64,000 bases of DNA from Lachnospiraceae bacterium (GTDB taxonomy: Bacteria > Bacillota > Clostridia > Lachnospirales > Lachnospiraceae). A program made the position numbers and the translations under genes. Of the stretch, positions 18,355 through 27,436 are shown piece by piece (positions within the stretch are counted from its first letter, which is position 1; each line of letters starts with the position of its first letter). The notes under the pieces were generated by a model that saw only the letters and a program-made list of their open reading frames with translations, was not told the DNA's origin and did no database searches. The stretch spans positions 42,752 through 106,751 of the forward strand of contig JAAWAV010000003.1 of NCBI GenBank assembly GCA_022792335.1. Direction: 5' to 3'.

Positions 18355-19047
18355 TTGAAGATAGAAAAAATCAGTGAAAACCAGATACGCTGCACGTTAA
18401 ACAGCAGCGACCTGACGGACCGGCAACTGGACCCGAAGGAACTGGCCTATGGCAGTGTCAAAGCCCGCAGTTTGTTCCGGGAAATGATGCAGCAGGCCTT
18501 TAATGATTTCGGTTTCGACGCGGAGGACAATCCGCTGATGGTTGAAGCCATTCCTCTGTCCAGCGACAGCATTATGCTGATTATTACAAAGGTGGACGAC
18601 CCGGAGGAACTGGATACCCGTTTTGCCAAGTTTTCTCCCTCTTTTGAAGAGGATGGCGATGCGGAGGAAGCAGGCGCTCCTCTTGTTTTGGACGGCGCTC
18701 CGGCGTCAGAGCTTCCCGCTGCTTCTGCAGAGCTAAAGGAAGCTTCGACCGCCAAAGCGTTTCGGATTTTCCGTTTTCCGTCCCTGGACGCTGTTTCACA
18801 GGCTGCCGGGATTCTGGGAGATTCCTTTGACGGGCACAATTCTCTGTACCGGAATCCGTCTGACGGAAAATATTTTCTGGTCATCAGTCGCCAGGGCTAT
18901 AGCGAGGAAGATTTTGCCCGCATCCTCAATACTCTCTCCGAGTTTGGCCTCCGTGTAAAGAGTACTTACGCCAGCGAGGCTTATTATCAGGAGCATTTTG
19001 ACCTGATTACCGAAGGATTGGCCTTGCAGATCCTCCGGCGTATTTAA
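18355..19047 (+). CDS. mecA: ClpC adaptor protein MecA
   Basis: Adaptor that feeds substrates to the ClpC-ClpP protease; in Bacillus it holds down competence. The N-terminal KIEKISENQIRCTLNSSDL and the C-terminal domain (FRFPSLDAVSQAA...SLYRN...YFLVISRQGYSEEDFARILNTLSEFG) match the family, separated by a variable acidic/Ala-rich linker. I take TTG 18355, ten bases after AGGAAG and in register with family N termini, giving 230 residues. The frame is open upstream to 18301 but those codons overlap the promoter. Its stop overlaps the stop of the convergent HAD gene by four bases. Confidence 0.9.
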   Translation: MKIEKISENQIRCTLNSSDLTDRQLDPKELAYGSVKARSLFREMMQQAFNDFGFDAEDNPLMVEAIPLSSDSIMLIITKVDDPEELDTRFAKFSPSFEEDGDAEEAGAPLVLDGAPASELPAASAELKEASTAKAFRIFRFPSLDAVSQAAGILGDSFDGHNSLYRNPSDGKYFLVISRQGYSEEDFARILNTLSEFGLRVKSTYASEAYYQEHFDLITEGLALQILRRI

Positions 19048-19661
19048 ACCGGTGGTTCTATTTGGATTCCGAACTGCTCAAGTCCTTTCTTTATTGATTC
19101 ATATCCGTTTACCTGTATCGTATGGATACCGAATTTTGCCGCTGCTTCCAGATTGGCCGGAAGATCATCAAAAAATACCGCTTCCTCCGGAAGGATCCCA
19201 TACCTGGAAAGCAGCGTCTCATAAATTTCCGGCTCCGGTTTGATCCGTTTCTCCTGATAAGAAATCACCTGTCCGTCTGTATACTCCAGAAATTGAAAAA
19301 AGGGCCTGCGTTCCTCATAAAAAGTTTTTCCATAATTGGACAGAATATAAATTTTATATCCCTGTTCTTTTAACTGCTTCAGCAGTCCGGGAGCATAGGG
19401 ATACTCCTGTACCGCGATTCCTGCTCCCCCATAGATCCGGCGAATCAGCTCCTCATAGCCCGGGGCCTTTTCACAAATTTCCGCCAAAAGAGCCTCGTCC
19501 GTCTGACAGCCCCGGTCCACTTCTTTCCACATAGGACTCAGAAACAGCGTCTGCTCTACCATCTGATGTTCTTTCTTTGCAAGCTTCCAGCCCTCCAGAT
19601 AACCTCTCCAGTCAAAAGCAGCCAGTACGTTTCCGATATCAAAAATCAGAGTATGTATCAT
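19044..19661 (-). CDS. HAD superfamily hydrolase (subfamily IA phosphatase)
   Basis: 205 residues with the HAD motifs in order: DIGNVL near the N terminus (nucleophile Asp), ILSNYG (motif II), K in EKRIKPEPEIYETLL (motif III) and FFDDLPANLEAA (motif IV). A helical cap sits between motifs I and II. Note that the DxGxV form of motif I lacks the usual second Asp of DxDGT, as in YihX/epoxide-hydrolase-like members. The small phosphorylated substrate cannot be guessed. Convergent with mecA. Confidence 0.85.
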   Translation of the reverse strand: MIHTLIFDIGNVLAAFDWRGYLEGWKLAKKEHQMVEQTLFLSPMWKEVDRGCQTDEALLAEICEKAPGYEELIRRIYGGAGIAVQEYPYAPGLLKQLKEQGYKIYILSNYGKTFYEERRPFFQFLEYTDGQVISYQEKRIKPEPEIYETLLSRYGILPEEAVFFDDLPANLEAAAKFGIHTIQVNGYESIKKGLEQFGIQIEPPV

Positions 19662-19678
19662 AATTCCTCCTTCGCTTT

Positions 19679-19711
19679 GAAAAAGCGCCGGAACATCGAA
19701 TCTCCAGCGCT
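19679..19711 (-). terminator. Terminator after purA
   Basis: AGCGCTGGA pairs with TCCGGCGCT and is followed by TTTTTC on the minus strand, 13 bases after the purA stop. There is also a T-run on the other strand, so it could work in both directions. Confidence 0.82.
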
Positions 19712-19723
19712 TTTTTCCTATTT

Positions 19724-21013
19724 TCAGATAAGAGGCGTTCTCTTAATGATCTCATTTCTTCCGGGGCCGTTGGACACCATGGTCACCGGGACTTCCAGCT
19801 CCCTCTCAATCTCATCAATATAGTTTCGGCAGTTTTCCGGAAGCTCCTCATAGTTTCGGATACCACGGATATCGCATTTCCATCCGGGAAGCGTCTTGTA
19901 AACCGGCTTACAGTATTCCAGCATGGAAGTCACCGGAAAATCTCTCATCACCTTTCCGTCAAATTCATAGCCGACGCAAATCGGAATCTCGTCCAGATAC
20001 CCCAGTACGTCGAGAACTGTCAGGGCGGCTTCCGTCGCCCCCTGTACCCGACAGCCGTATCGGCTGGCTACCGCGTCGAACCAGCCCACTCTTCTGGGCC
20101 GCCCTGTAGTTGCGCCATATTCTCCGCCGTCGCCGCCCCGGTCTCTGAGCTCCTGGGCTTCCTCTCCAAAAATTTCACTTACAAAGGCCCCCGCGCCCAC
20201 TGCACTGGAATATGCTTTCACAACTGTTGTAATATTTTTGATCTCATAGGGAGGAATCCCCGCGCCTATGGCGCCATAAGCCGCCAGAGTGGAGGAAGAA
20301 GTCACCATGGGATAAATGCCGTGATCCGGATCCTTCAAAGATCCAAGCTGTCCTTCCAGAAGGATACGTTTCCCCTCTTTTCTCGCCTGATAAAGATAAG
20401 CAGAGACGTCGCATGCATAAGGAGCGATCATTTCTTTATACTCCATCAAAGTCTCATAAACCTCTTCCGGCACGAGAGCCGGCTGATGATACAGGTTTAC
20501 CAGCATAATGTTCTTCAGCGTACAGACATTGTTCACTTTTTCTTTCAGCGCGCTCGGGCAGCCAAACAGCTCGCTGACCTGGAATCCAATCTTTGCATAT
20601 TTATCGGAATAAAACGGAGCGATGCCGGATTTGGTAGATCCAAAAGATTTTCCTGCCAGACGCGCCTCTTCACAGGCATCCAAAAGCATATGGTAAGGCA
20701 TCATAATCTGCGCCCGGTCAGACACAAGAATCTTCGGAGTGGGCACGCCGTTCTCTTCCAGCTCCCTGATCTCTTTTAACAGATAGGGAATGTTGAGAGC
20801 CACGCCGTTTCCGATGATGCTGGTGGTGTGGCTGTAAAAAACACCGGAAGGAAGCAGATGCAGCGCAAACTTGCCATAATTGTTGATAATGGTATGGCCC
20901 GCATTGCTGCCCCCCTGAAACCGGATAATAATATCGGATTCTTCGGCCAGCATATCCGTGATCTTGCCTTTTCCCTCATCTCCCCAGTTGGCCCCTACAA
21001 TCGCTCTTACCAT
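19724..21013 (-). CDS. purA: Adenylosuccinate synthetase
   Basis: Joins IMP and aspartate using GTP, the first committed step from IMP to AMP. The 429 residues match the family; GANWGDEGKGKITD (P-loop with catalytic Asp), GGSNAGHT (catalytic His), the TTGRPRRVGWFDAVA stretch and the C-terminal region are present. AGGAGG precedes the ATG. Last gene of purF-purB-purA, 18 bases after purB. Confidence 0.97.
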   Translation of the reverse strand: MVRAIVGANWGDEGKGKITDMLAEESDIIIRFQGGSNAGHTIINNYGKFALHLLPSGVFYSHTTSIIGNGVALNIPYLLKEIRELEENGVPTPKILVSDRAQIMMPYHMLLDACEEARLAGKSFGSTKSGIAPFYSDKYAKIGFQVSELFGCPSALKEKVNNVCTLKNIMLVNLYHQPALVPEEVYETLMEYKEMIAPYACDVSAYLYQARKEGKRILLEGQLGSLKDPDHGIYPMVTSSSTLAAYGAIGAGIPPYEIKNITTVVKAYSSAVGAGAFVSEIFGEEAQELRDRGGDGGEYGATTGRPRRVGWFDAVASRYGCRVQGATEAALTVLDVLGYLDEIPICVGYEFDGKVMRDFPVTSMLEYCKPVYKTLPGWKCDIRGIRNYEELPENCRNYIDEIERELEVPVTMVSNGPGRNEIIKRTPLI

Positions 21014-21031
21014 TGTCTTTTCCTCCTAAAA

Positions 21032-22465
21032 TTATACGTTTATTTCCGCCTTGATTCCAAGAAGCTCTCTGTTTTCCTCAAGGATTGGCCGGATAACCTC
21101 TGCAAGGAACTCCTCCACCTGTTCAGGCGCCCGCCCCACATATCCGGCCGGTTCCATGGTCTTTTTCAGTTCCTCAAGGCTCATATTGAAAGCAGGATCG
21201 GCAGCAATCAGTTCCAGAAGATTGTTCTCCAGACCATTTACCTTCACATTCCGACCTGCCTCCATGGATAGCGTACGGATCTTTTCATGAAGCTCCTGCC
21301 TGTCTCCGCCGGCTTTTACCGCATCCATCATAATATTTTCCGTGGCCATAAAGGGAAGTTCTGACTTAAGCCGTTTCTCAATCACTTTCGGATATACGAC
21401 CAGACCATCCACCACGTTCAGATATAAATCCAGGATCCCGTCTACTGCCAGGAATCCTTCCGGAACGCTGAGACGTTTATTGGCCGAATCGTCCAACGTC
21501 CGCTCGAACCACTGAGTCGAAGCCACCAGCATAGGGTTCATGGCGTCGGCCATCACATAATTTGCCAGAGACGCCATCCGCTCGCTGCGCATGGGGTTCC
21601 GTTTATAAGCCATGGCCGAGGATCCAATCTGGCTTTTTTCAAAAGGTTCCTCTACCTCTTTCAGATGCTGAAGCAATCGGATGTCGTTGGAAAACTTGTG
21701 GGCGCTCTGAGCGATTCCCGCCAGGACATTTAATACACGGCTGTCAACTTTTCTGGAATAGGTCTGACCAGACACAGCATAGCAGCCGTCGAATCCTATT
21801 TTCTCCGCAATCTTTTTATCTACCAGCTTAACCTTCTCATGATCTCCGTCAAAAAGCTCCAGAAAACTGGCCTGTGTCCCTGTGGTTCCCTTGGATCCAA
21901 GAAGCTTCATGGTTCCAAGCACGTAGTCGACATCCTCCAGATCCAAAGTCAGATCCTGTAACCACAGCGTCGCCCGCTTTCCCACAGTCGTAGGCTGAGC
22001 CGGCTGAAAATGAGTGAAAGCCAGAGTCGGCTGAGCCTTATATTGATCCGCAAAAGAAGCCAGCTCATGGATCACATTGATCAGCTTTTTACGTACCAGA
22101 CGGAGCGCTTCCGTCATAATAATAATGTCCGTATTGTCTCCCACATAGCAGGAAGTCGCTCCCAGATGGATAATCCCCCGCGCATTCGGACACTGGACTC
22201 CGTACGCGTATACATGGGACATGACATCGTGACGCACTTCTTTCTCCCGCTGCTTCGCCACCTCATAGTTGATATCATCCTGGTGGGCTTTCAGCTCTTC
22301 AATCTGCTCTCTGGTAATCGGGAGTCCCAGCTCATGTTCTGCCTCCGCAAGGGCGATCCACAGCCTCCTCCAGGTCCGGAACTTCTTATCCGGTGAAAAA
22401 ATGTACTGCATTTCCCTGCTGGCGTAACGTTCTGACAAAGGGCTCTGGTATCTGTCGTATAACAT
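21032..22465 (-). CDS. purB: Adenylosuccinate lyase
   Basis: Releases fumarate from adenylosuccinate (to AMP) and from SAICAR (to AICAR). 477 residues from ATG 22465 (MLYDRYQSPLSERYAS); AAGGA lies upstream, and the in-frame extension to 22585 is not family-like and overlaps purF. Visible motifs: GATSCYVGDN, the catalytic TFTHFQPAQPTT region with its His, and the signature loop SSAMAYKRNPMRSE. Middle gene of the purine run, 61 bases after purF. Confidence 0.96.
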   Translation of the reverse strand: MLYDRYQSPLSERYASREMQYIFSPDKKFRTWRRLWIALAEAEHELGLPITREQIEELKAHQDDINYEVAKQREKEVRHDVMSHVYAYGVQCPNARGIIHLGATSCYVGDNTDIIIMTEALRLVRKKLINVIHELASFADQYKAQPTLAFTHFQPAQPTTVGKRATLWLQDLTLDLEDVDYVLGTMKLLGSKGTTGTQASFLELFDGDHEKVKLVDKKIAEKIGFDGCYAVSGQTYSRKVDSRVLNVLAGIAQSAHKFSNDIRLLQHLKEVEEPFEKSQIGSSAMAYKRNPMRSERMASLANYVMADAMNPMLVASTQWFERTLDDSANKRLSVPEGFLAVDGILDLYLNVVDGLVVYPKVIEKRLKSELPFMATENIMMDAVKAGGDRQELHEKIRTLSMEAGRNVKVNGLENNLLELIAADPAFNMSLEELKKTMEPAGYVGRAPEQVEEFLAEVIRPILEENRELLGIKAEINV

Positions 22466-22526
22466 AGCAACTGATTTCCTTTCCAAATCACACTGGCTGC
22501 GGTATCCTTGGCCGCATACCGTCCGT

Positions 22527-23984
22527 TTATTTTGTATATTCTCCGCGAATGTCCTTTGACGGAGGCGGCGTCGGATAATCTCCACTAAAACAGCCTGTAC
22601 AGACCGGAAGTCCTCCCACCATCTGGGAAAGACGTTCTATCTCCAGATAACCCAGGCTGTCCGCCGAAAGCTCCGCCTTTATTTCTTCTATTGTTCTGCC
22701 AGGAGCAATAAGTTGCTCCTCCGAAGGAATGTCCGTTCCAAAATAGCAGGAGTGAAGAAAAGGCGGGGCAGAAATTCGCACATGAACCTCCCTTGCCCCG
22801 GCAACCCGGAGCATCCGGACAATCCGGGCGCAGGTTGTCCCCCGAACAATCGAATCGTCTACCATTATCACCCGCTTTCCCGCCACGGCTTCCTTTAATA
22901 CATTCAGTTTTACCTGGACGCCGGATTCCCGACTTTTCTGACCAGGCTTTATAAAAGTCCGACCTACATAACTGTTTTTCACGAAGGCTGTCCCATAGGG
23001 AATGCCGGACTCCTGAGCGTACCCTTGGGCCGCCACATTCCCGGACTCTGGCACGCCGACCACCAGGTCCGCTTCCACCGGATGGTCCTTCGCCAGAAAA
23101 CGGCCGGCGGCCAGCCTGGCATGATATACGCTGACGCCGTCGATTTTTGTATCCGGTCTTGCAAAATAAATATATTCAAACACGCATCTGGACTCTTGCT
23201 CCCGCGGCAAACATAGGCTTGTATCCGATTGGATTCCTTTTTTTGTCATACATACAATCTCGCCAGGTCGCACATCCCGGACAAATTCCGCTCCCACCGT
23301 GTCCAGCGCGCAGGATTCAGAAGCCAGAAACCAGGCGTTTCCCCGCCTGCCGATACAGAGCGGCCGGAAGCCGAAAGGATCTCTGGCGCCAATCAGTTTT
23401 CTCGGACTCATAATCACCAAAGAATAAGCCCCTCTGATTTTTTTCATGGCCAGTTTCACTGCTTCCTCCACGGAACTGCAGCGCACTCTCGCTCTGGCAA
23501 TGTGATAAGCCATCACCTCGGAATCAATGGTGGTCTGAAAAATCGCCCCGTCATATTCCAACTCCCTTTTAAGCTGCGGCGCATTCACCAGGTTCCCGTT
23601 GTGAGCCAAAGCTAACGTACCCTTCACGTAATTTAATACCAGCGGCTGAGCGTTTTCTCTGGTACTGGCCCCTACCGTAGAATAACGAACATGGCCGACT
23701 CCAAGGTTTCCATGACCGAGAGCCGCAAGATGATCGGACGTAAAAACTTCATTTACCAACCCCATCTCCCTTCGGACCTTTACCTGTCCTTTCGGCCCCT
23801 CCGTATCACTGACTGCAATCCCGCAGCTTTCCTGTCCTCTGTGTTGGAGAGCCAGAAGGCCATAATAAACAGTATGCGCCACATCGCCTCCATCCGCATC
23901 ATAAACGCCGAACACTCCACATTCTTCATGGAGCTTCTCTGTCCCGCTCTGCTTCTTTGCTTTCTCCAACAGCTGTTTTTCCAT
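22527..23984 (-). CDS. purF: Amidophosphoribosyltransferase
   Basis: Makes phosphoribosylamine from PRPP and glutamine, the entry step of purine synthesis. From ATG 23984 (AGAGG eight bases upstream) the product has 485 residues: short propeptide, nucleophile Cys in HEECGVFGV, Ntn glutaminase domain (RHGQES and HNGNLVN landmarks), then the PRPP-binding site MVDDSIVRGTT. Cysteines in the C-terminal half fit the Fe-S type enzyme. The open frame to 24128 runs over the promoter and is not used. Confidence 0.96.
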   Translation of the reverse strand: MEKQLLEKAKKQSGTEKLHEECGVFGVYDADGGDVAHTVYYGLLALQHRGQESCGIAVSDTEGPKGQVKVRREMGLVNEVFTSDHLAALGHGNLGVGHVRYSTVGASTRENAQPLVLNYVKGTLALAHNGNLVNAPQLKRELEYDGAIFQTTIDSEVMAYHIARARVRCSSVEEAVKLAMKKIRGAYSLVIMSPRKLIGARDPFGFRPLCIGRRGNAWFLASESCALDTVGAEFVRDVRPGEIVCMTKKGIQSDTSLCLPREQESRCVFEYIYFARPDTKIDGVSVYHARLAAGRFLAKDHPVEADLVVGVPESGNVAAQGYAQESGIPYGTAFVKNSYVGRTFIKPGQKSRESGVQVKLNVLKEAVAGKRVIMVDDSIVRGTTCARIVRMLRVAGAREVHVRISAPPFLHSCYFGTDIPSEEQLIAPGRTIEEIKAELSADSLGYLEIERLSQMVGGLPVCTGCFSGDYPTPPPSKDIRGEYTK

Positions 23985-24063
23985 AAATGTCATCCTCTTC
24001 TTAAAGTCAATCGTTTCCTGTCTCTTAGGTCGGCCTGCCAAAATCTGTTGAAATACGAGTAAA

Positions 24064-24092
24064 TTATAATATAACGCTATGGATAACGCAAC
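24064..24092 (-). promoter_or_regulatory. Promoter of purF-purB-purA
   Basis: TTGCGT (24087-24092), 17 bases, TATAAT (24064-24069) on the minus strand. The leader to the purF ATG would be about 73 bases. I see no purine riboswitch in it. Confidence 0.78.
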
Positions 24093-24111
24093 TGCAAAAT
24101 GTACAAAAACG

Positions 24112-24146
24112 TAAAAAGAATCCCACACTGCAGGATTCTTTTCCGT
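24112..24146 (-). terminator. Terminator after the small lipoprotein gene
   Basis: AAAAGAATCC pairs with GGATTCTTTT and runs into TTTTT on the minus strand, ten bases after the lipoprotein stop and just upstream of the purF promoter. Confidence 0.8.
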
Positions 24147-24155
24147 TTCTTTCTG

Positions 24156-24524
24156 TTATTCCGTCGCGTCCTCAAAGCCGCGGCTTAAGTCAGTTCCCAT
24201 ATCATCAACTGCTTTGCTGACATCGTCGCCCACATCATCCAGCACTCCGCCGGTTCCGTCTGTTCCTGTCTCTTTGCTCTCCGTTCCATTCATTCCGGCT
24301 CCGGTGGTAGCGTTTGTACTGCTGTCGCTTCCATTTGTCTCAGCGCCCGTCTGGCCGTTGTTCTTATCTGTGGTCCCGCCGTTTTCGCTGCTTGCGGACT
24401 CATGGGTTTCTGCTCCGTTGCTGGTTCCTTTGTCGTCCTTTTTTCCATCGCCGCAGCCGGCAAGGCACAGACAGGCCGTCAGCAAAAGAACTGCCAAAGC
24501 AGCCACAAAATGTTTTGTTTTCAT
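24156..24524 (-). CDS. Small low-complexity lipoprotein
   Basis: 122 residues: Lys start, hydrophobic signal (VAALAVLLLTACLCL) and lipobox LAGC, so the mature protein would be a lipid-anchored peptide. The rest is Thr/Gly/Asn/Glu-rich low-complexity sequence ending in an acidic segment (VLDDVGDDVSKAVDDMG). No known domain. AAGGAG precedes the ATG, and it has its own terminator. Function unknown; the composition suggests a flexible surface spacer. Confidence 0.75.
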   Translation of the reverse strand: MKTKHFVAALAVLLLTACLCLAGCGDGKKDDKGTSNGAETHESASSENGGTTDKNNGQTGAETNGSDSSTNATTGAGMNGTESKETGTDGTGGVLDDVGDDVSKAVDDMGTDLSRGFEDATE

Positions 24525-24654
24525 CGCTTTCTCTCCTTCTTACACAAATTGTACTGCCAGAAAGCAGCATCGCTGCTTCCTGCAGTTTCTACCTATAATA
24601 TGTGCAGAAAAAGTGAAAACTAATTTACCATTTTATTCCAAAAAAACGTTTCTC

Positions 24655-25428
24655 CTACACCGTTTGGGTCCTTCCGTCTATGACATGGCTCATATCATAG
24701 AGACCCGCCGGTTTTCCTGCCAAAAATTTGGCCGCCTCTATGGCGCCTTTGGCAAATACGGCCTTGGAATAAGCCGTATGCTTAAATTCGACGACTTCGT
24801 CTGTTCCCGCAAAAATCACTTCATGCTCTCCGACAATGTTTCCCCCCCGGACGGCGCTGATACCAATCTCCGTTTTCGGCCGTTTCACCCGCTCCCCGGA
24901 ACGGTCATATTTGTAAGAGTACGCATGATCGAGGGCCTCGTTCATAGAATCGGCCAAGGCCAGGGCCGTACCACTGGGGGCATCTACCTTCTGGTTATGA
25001 TGACGCTCCACAATTTCCATGTCAAAGCCGGCCGGAGACAGCGTCTGAGCCGCCTCCTTCAAAAGCTTCAGAAGCATATTGATACCTAAAGACATATTCG
25101 CCGATTTAAGCACTGCCACCGAGGCCGAAGCTTCCCTCACCCTCTTTATCTGCTCCTCGGAAAGCCCTGTTGTACAGATCACCACCGGAATCTGCTTTTT
25201 CACACTGTAAGCCAGCAGACCGTCTATCGCTTTCGCCGAACAGAAATCAATGATCACGTCCGCCTCCACGTCACACTCCTCCAGGGATGTAAATACCGGG
25301 TACGCATTCTTTTTGTCATCTGACAGGTCGATCCCCGCCACAATCTCAAGCTCTTCGTCTCCGGCCGCCAGCCCGGTAATCACCTGTCCCATATGGCCGT
25401 TGCAGCCGTGCATCATTGCCCGTATCAT
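24655..25428 (-). CDS. dapB: 4-hydroxy-tetrahydrodipicolinate reductase
   Basis: NAD(P)H-dependent second dedicated step to diaminopimelate and lysine. From ATG 25428 (AGGAGG nine bases upstream) 257 residues: nucleotide-binding GCNGHMG, the substrate/catalytic motif ERHHNQKVDAPSGTAL, and RGGNIVGEHEV near the C-terminal domain. The extension to 25470 is not family-like. It follows dapA by 123 bases; that spacer holds short imperfect repeats (GATTCT..C.TTGATTTCA-like) but no clear terminator, so co-transcription is likely. Confidence 0.95.
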   Translation of the reverse strand: MIRAMMHGCNGHMGQVITGLAAGDEELEIVAGIDLSDDKKNAYPVFTSLEECDVEADVIIDFCSAKAIDGLLAYSVKKQIPVVICTTGLSEEQIKRVREASASVAVLKSANMSLGINMLLKLLKEAAQTLSPAGFDMEIVERHHNQKVDAPSGTALALADSMNEALDHAYSYKYDRSGERVKRPKTEIGISAVRGGNIVGEHEVIFAGTDEVVEFKHTAYSKAVFAKGAIEAAKFLAGKPAGLYDMSHVIDGRTQTV

Positions 25429-25551
25429 ACCACTAAACCTCCTGTATCTCTTCCTCATTTTTCTATACAAACCGCTCCCAGACGATTCTTCACTGGTTTC
25501 AGACGATTCTCCATTGATTTCACACGTTTCTATCTTGGTTTCGGAATATTC

Positions 25552-26442
25552 CTATACCAGTTTCAGACCGTAATCCACCATGGCCTCCTTTAACCGCTCC
25601 ACATTCTGGGGCTCCATGGGAGACAACGGTCCACGAAGCGGTCCGCACTCCTTCCCCATTAGATTCATGGCCGTCTTAACCGGAATGGGATTGACCTCAC
25701 AAAACAGTGCATCAATCAGCGGAACCGCCTCAAGCTGCAGCCTTCTGCTCTCCGCCACGTCCCCATTCAGATAAGTCATCACCATATCGTGGGTCTGCTT
25801 CGGCGCCACATTGGAAAGCACAGAAATCACACCCAGCCCTCCAAGGGAAAGAATCGGCACCACCTGATCGTCGTTTCCAGAATAAATATCCATACATCCG
25901 TCTGCAAGCTGCGCAAGCTTTGCAATCTGGGAAATATTTCCACAAGCTTCCTTGATTCCCACAATATTGGGAACATGTTTTGCCAGATAAACCGCCGTCT
26001 CCGGAAGAATGTTACAACCAGTACGGCTGGGTACGTTGTACAGAATAATAGGAATCTTCACCGCCTCTGCCACTGCCGTAAAATGGGCGATCAGTCCTTT
26101 TTGCGTCGCCTTATTGTAATAAGGCGTCACCTGCAAAAGTGCGTCTGCCCCCATCTTTTCCGCCTCTACGGAAAGATAAACTGCGGTCTCCGTACTGTTG
26201 GAGCCTGTACCGGCGACGACAGGAATCCGTCCTTTTACCACCTTTACTGCGTGGCCAATCACATTCAAATGCTCCTCATGGCTTAACGTAGAAGCTTCCC
26301 CTGTTGTACCACAAATAATAATACTGTCTGTCCCTGCTGCAATCTGTTCTTCCAAAAGCTCCGTCAACTTATCGTAATTTACCGTTCCATCCTCAAAAAA
26401 CGGAGTGACAATTGCCACGCCTGCGCCTTTAAATACTGCCAT
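25552..26442 (-). CDS. dapA: 4-hydroxy-tetrahydrodipicolinate synthase
   Basis: Condenses pyruvate and aspartate semialdehyde; first step of the lysine/DAP branch. From ATG 26442 (GGAGGAG upstream) 296 residues: [10 protein letters not shown], the YYNKATQKG loop with its Tyr, YNVPSRTG (Tyr), and the Schiff-base Lys in VGIKEA. The frame is open to 26553, but that part is the riboswitch terminator region and is not coding. Controlled by a lysine riboswitch. Confidence 0.96.
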   Translation of the reverse strand: MAVFKGAGVAIVTPFFEDGTVNYDKLTELLEEQIAAGTDSIIICGTTGEASTLSHEEHLNVIGHAVKVVKGRIPVVAGTGSNSTETAVYLSVEAEKMGADALLQVTPYYNKATQKGLIAHFTAVAEAVKIPIILYNVPSRTGCNILPETAVYLAKHVPNIVGIKEACGNISQIAKLAQLADGCMDIYSGNDDQVVPILSLGGLGVISVLSNVAPKQTHDMVMTYLNGDVAESRRLQLEAVPLIDALFCEVNPIPVKTAMNLMGKECGPLRGPLSPMEPQNVERLKEAMVDYGLKLV

Positions 26443-26460
26443 TGTTTTCTCCTCCTTCAT

Positions 26461-26488
26461 AAAAATAGAGCTGACGGGAGCCAGCTCT
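26461..26488 (-). terminator. Riboswitch-controlled terminator before dapA
   Basis: AGAGCTG pairs with CAGCTCT and is followed by ATTTTTA on the minus strand, immediately before the dapA ribosome binding site. This is the expression platform of the lysine riboswitch: lysine bound, terminator forms, dapA-dapB off. Confidence 0.85.
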
Positions 26489-26536
26489 TTGAAATCGATA
26501 ACGGCACTGAAACACTCTACACGTACCGAATCATCC

Positions 26537-26712
26537 TCTAAGTAGCGCTCCATCCTGTCGGATGACAGTCATATGATTCTTCACCATATGCCCAGGAACT
26601 CCTATCCAGGCTATTTGTTCCTTCGGCGTTTTCCCCTTTCCTCCGACCTCTTCTGTGCCTGTACACATCAGCCGGAATACTGATGAAAAACGCAACCTCT
26701 ACATTGGTTATT
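26537..26712 (-). promoter_or_regulatory. Lysine riboswitch (L box)
   Basis: The minus-strand leader has the conserved L-box blocks in order: GTAGAGGTTGCG, CAGTAT, AAGGGGAAAACGCCGAAG, CTGGG, CATATGACTGTC and GGAGCGCTACT, with the GCGCTACT end closing on the AGGTTGCG-side P1 stem. It senses free lysine and governs dapA-dapB by transcription attenuation through the hairpin at 26461-26488. Confidence 0.92.
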
Positions 26713-26726
26713 CAATTCTTTCGGAC

Positions 26727-26755
26727 ATCATAGCACGATTATTTCGTGTTGTCAA
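26727..26755 (-). promoter_or_regulatory. Promoter of the lysine riboswitch-dapAB unit
   Basis: Perfect TTGACA (26750-26755), 17 bases, TATGAT (26727-26732) on the minus strand, placing the start just ahead of the L box. Confidence 0.88.
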
Positions 26756-26831
26756 CTGTCCATTTGCTCAAATTTCTGTATTGTCGGTTCTTAAAACCAT
26801 GACAGAAAAGCCCCTATTATTTAGTAGGTAA

Positions 26832-27341
26832 TCAGCCAAGGTTCTCTCCGTTTCCTTTCACCTCCAGGGAATCAATTCGTGAAATCTGATCCACATAGGG
26901 AGACAGCTCCTCCGGAAACACGATTCCCGTCATAATAACATCCACATCCTCTGCTCTGACTTCCAAAAGTTTTACGATATCTGCAGCCTCGATGATTCCA
27001 CAATCCACCAGCCCTAAAATTTCGTCCAGTATCAGGATATCGCAGCCTCTGGTAGAAAGCACTTTCTTTGCAAAATTTACGCCATTTTGCATATTTGCCG
27101 CTTCTTCCTGCCGCTCTTCTTTGCTCAAGTCACAGTAATGCTTCTCTGATTTCTCGAAGGAAAACACTTTAATCTCCGGCTCCAGACGCCTGCTGATCTC
27201 GCTCTCCTCATTTTTCCCCTTCAGGAACTGGATGATGACAATGTTCTTGTTGCGTCCAACCGCTTTCACTGCAAGCCCTATGGCGCAGGCGCTTTTTCCA
27301 CGGCCCTCTCCGCAAAGTACCTGAACAATTCCTTTTCTCAT
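26832..27341 (-). CDS. Corrinoid (cob(I)yrinic acid a,c-diamide) adenosyltransferase, CobA/BtuR type
   Basis: 169-residue P-loop protein: CGEGRGKSACAIGLAVKA near the N terminus is the unusual CobA ATP-binding loop, followed by IIQFLKG and ILDEILGLVDCG. These enzymes attach the 5'-deoxyadenosyl group to cobalt in making coenzyme B12. The usual G-KGKTT loop is replaced by GRGKSA here, within family variation. GGAGG precedes the ATG. No other cobalamin gene is in the window, so it probably serves salvage. Confidence 0.82.
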   Translation of the reverse strand: MRKGIVQVLCGEGRGKSACAIGLAVKAVGRNKNIVIIQFLKGKNEESEISRRLEPEIKVFSFEKSEKHYCDLSKEERQEEAANMQNGVNFAKKVLSTRGCDILILDEILGLVDCGIIEAADIVKLLEVRAEDVDVIMTGIVFPEELSPYVDQISRIDSLEVKGNGENLG

Positions 27342-27436
27342 GGCCGTCCTCCAGATTCTACCATCGTATTTTCTGCTATTTTACCACTGTTTCCCCGATA
27401 TTGCAACTTCTATTCCGTCGTCCCCTGTCAGGGCCT

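Noticed and set aside
24655-25573. Long Ser/Pro/Val-rich plus-strand frames opposite dapB and the lipoprotein
   Set aside because: They are reverse shadows of low-complexity and GC-rich genes without SD or family likeness.
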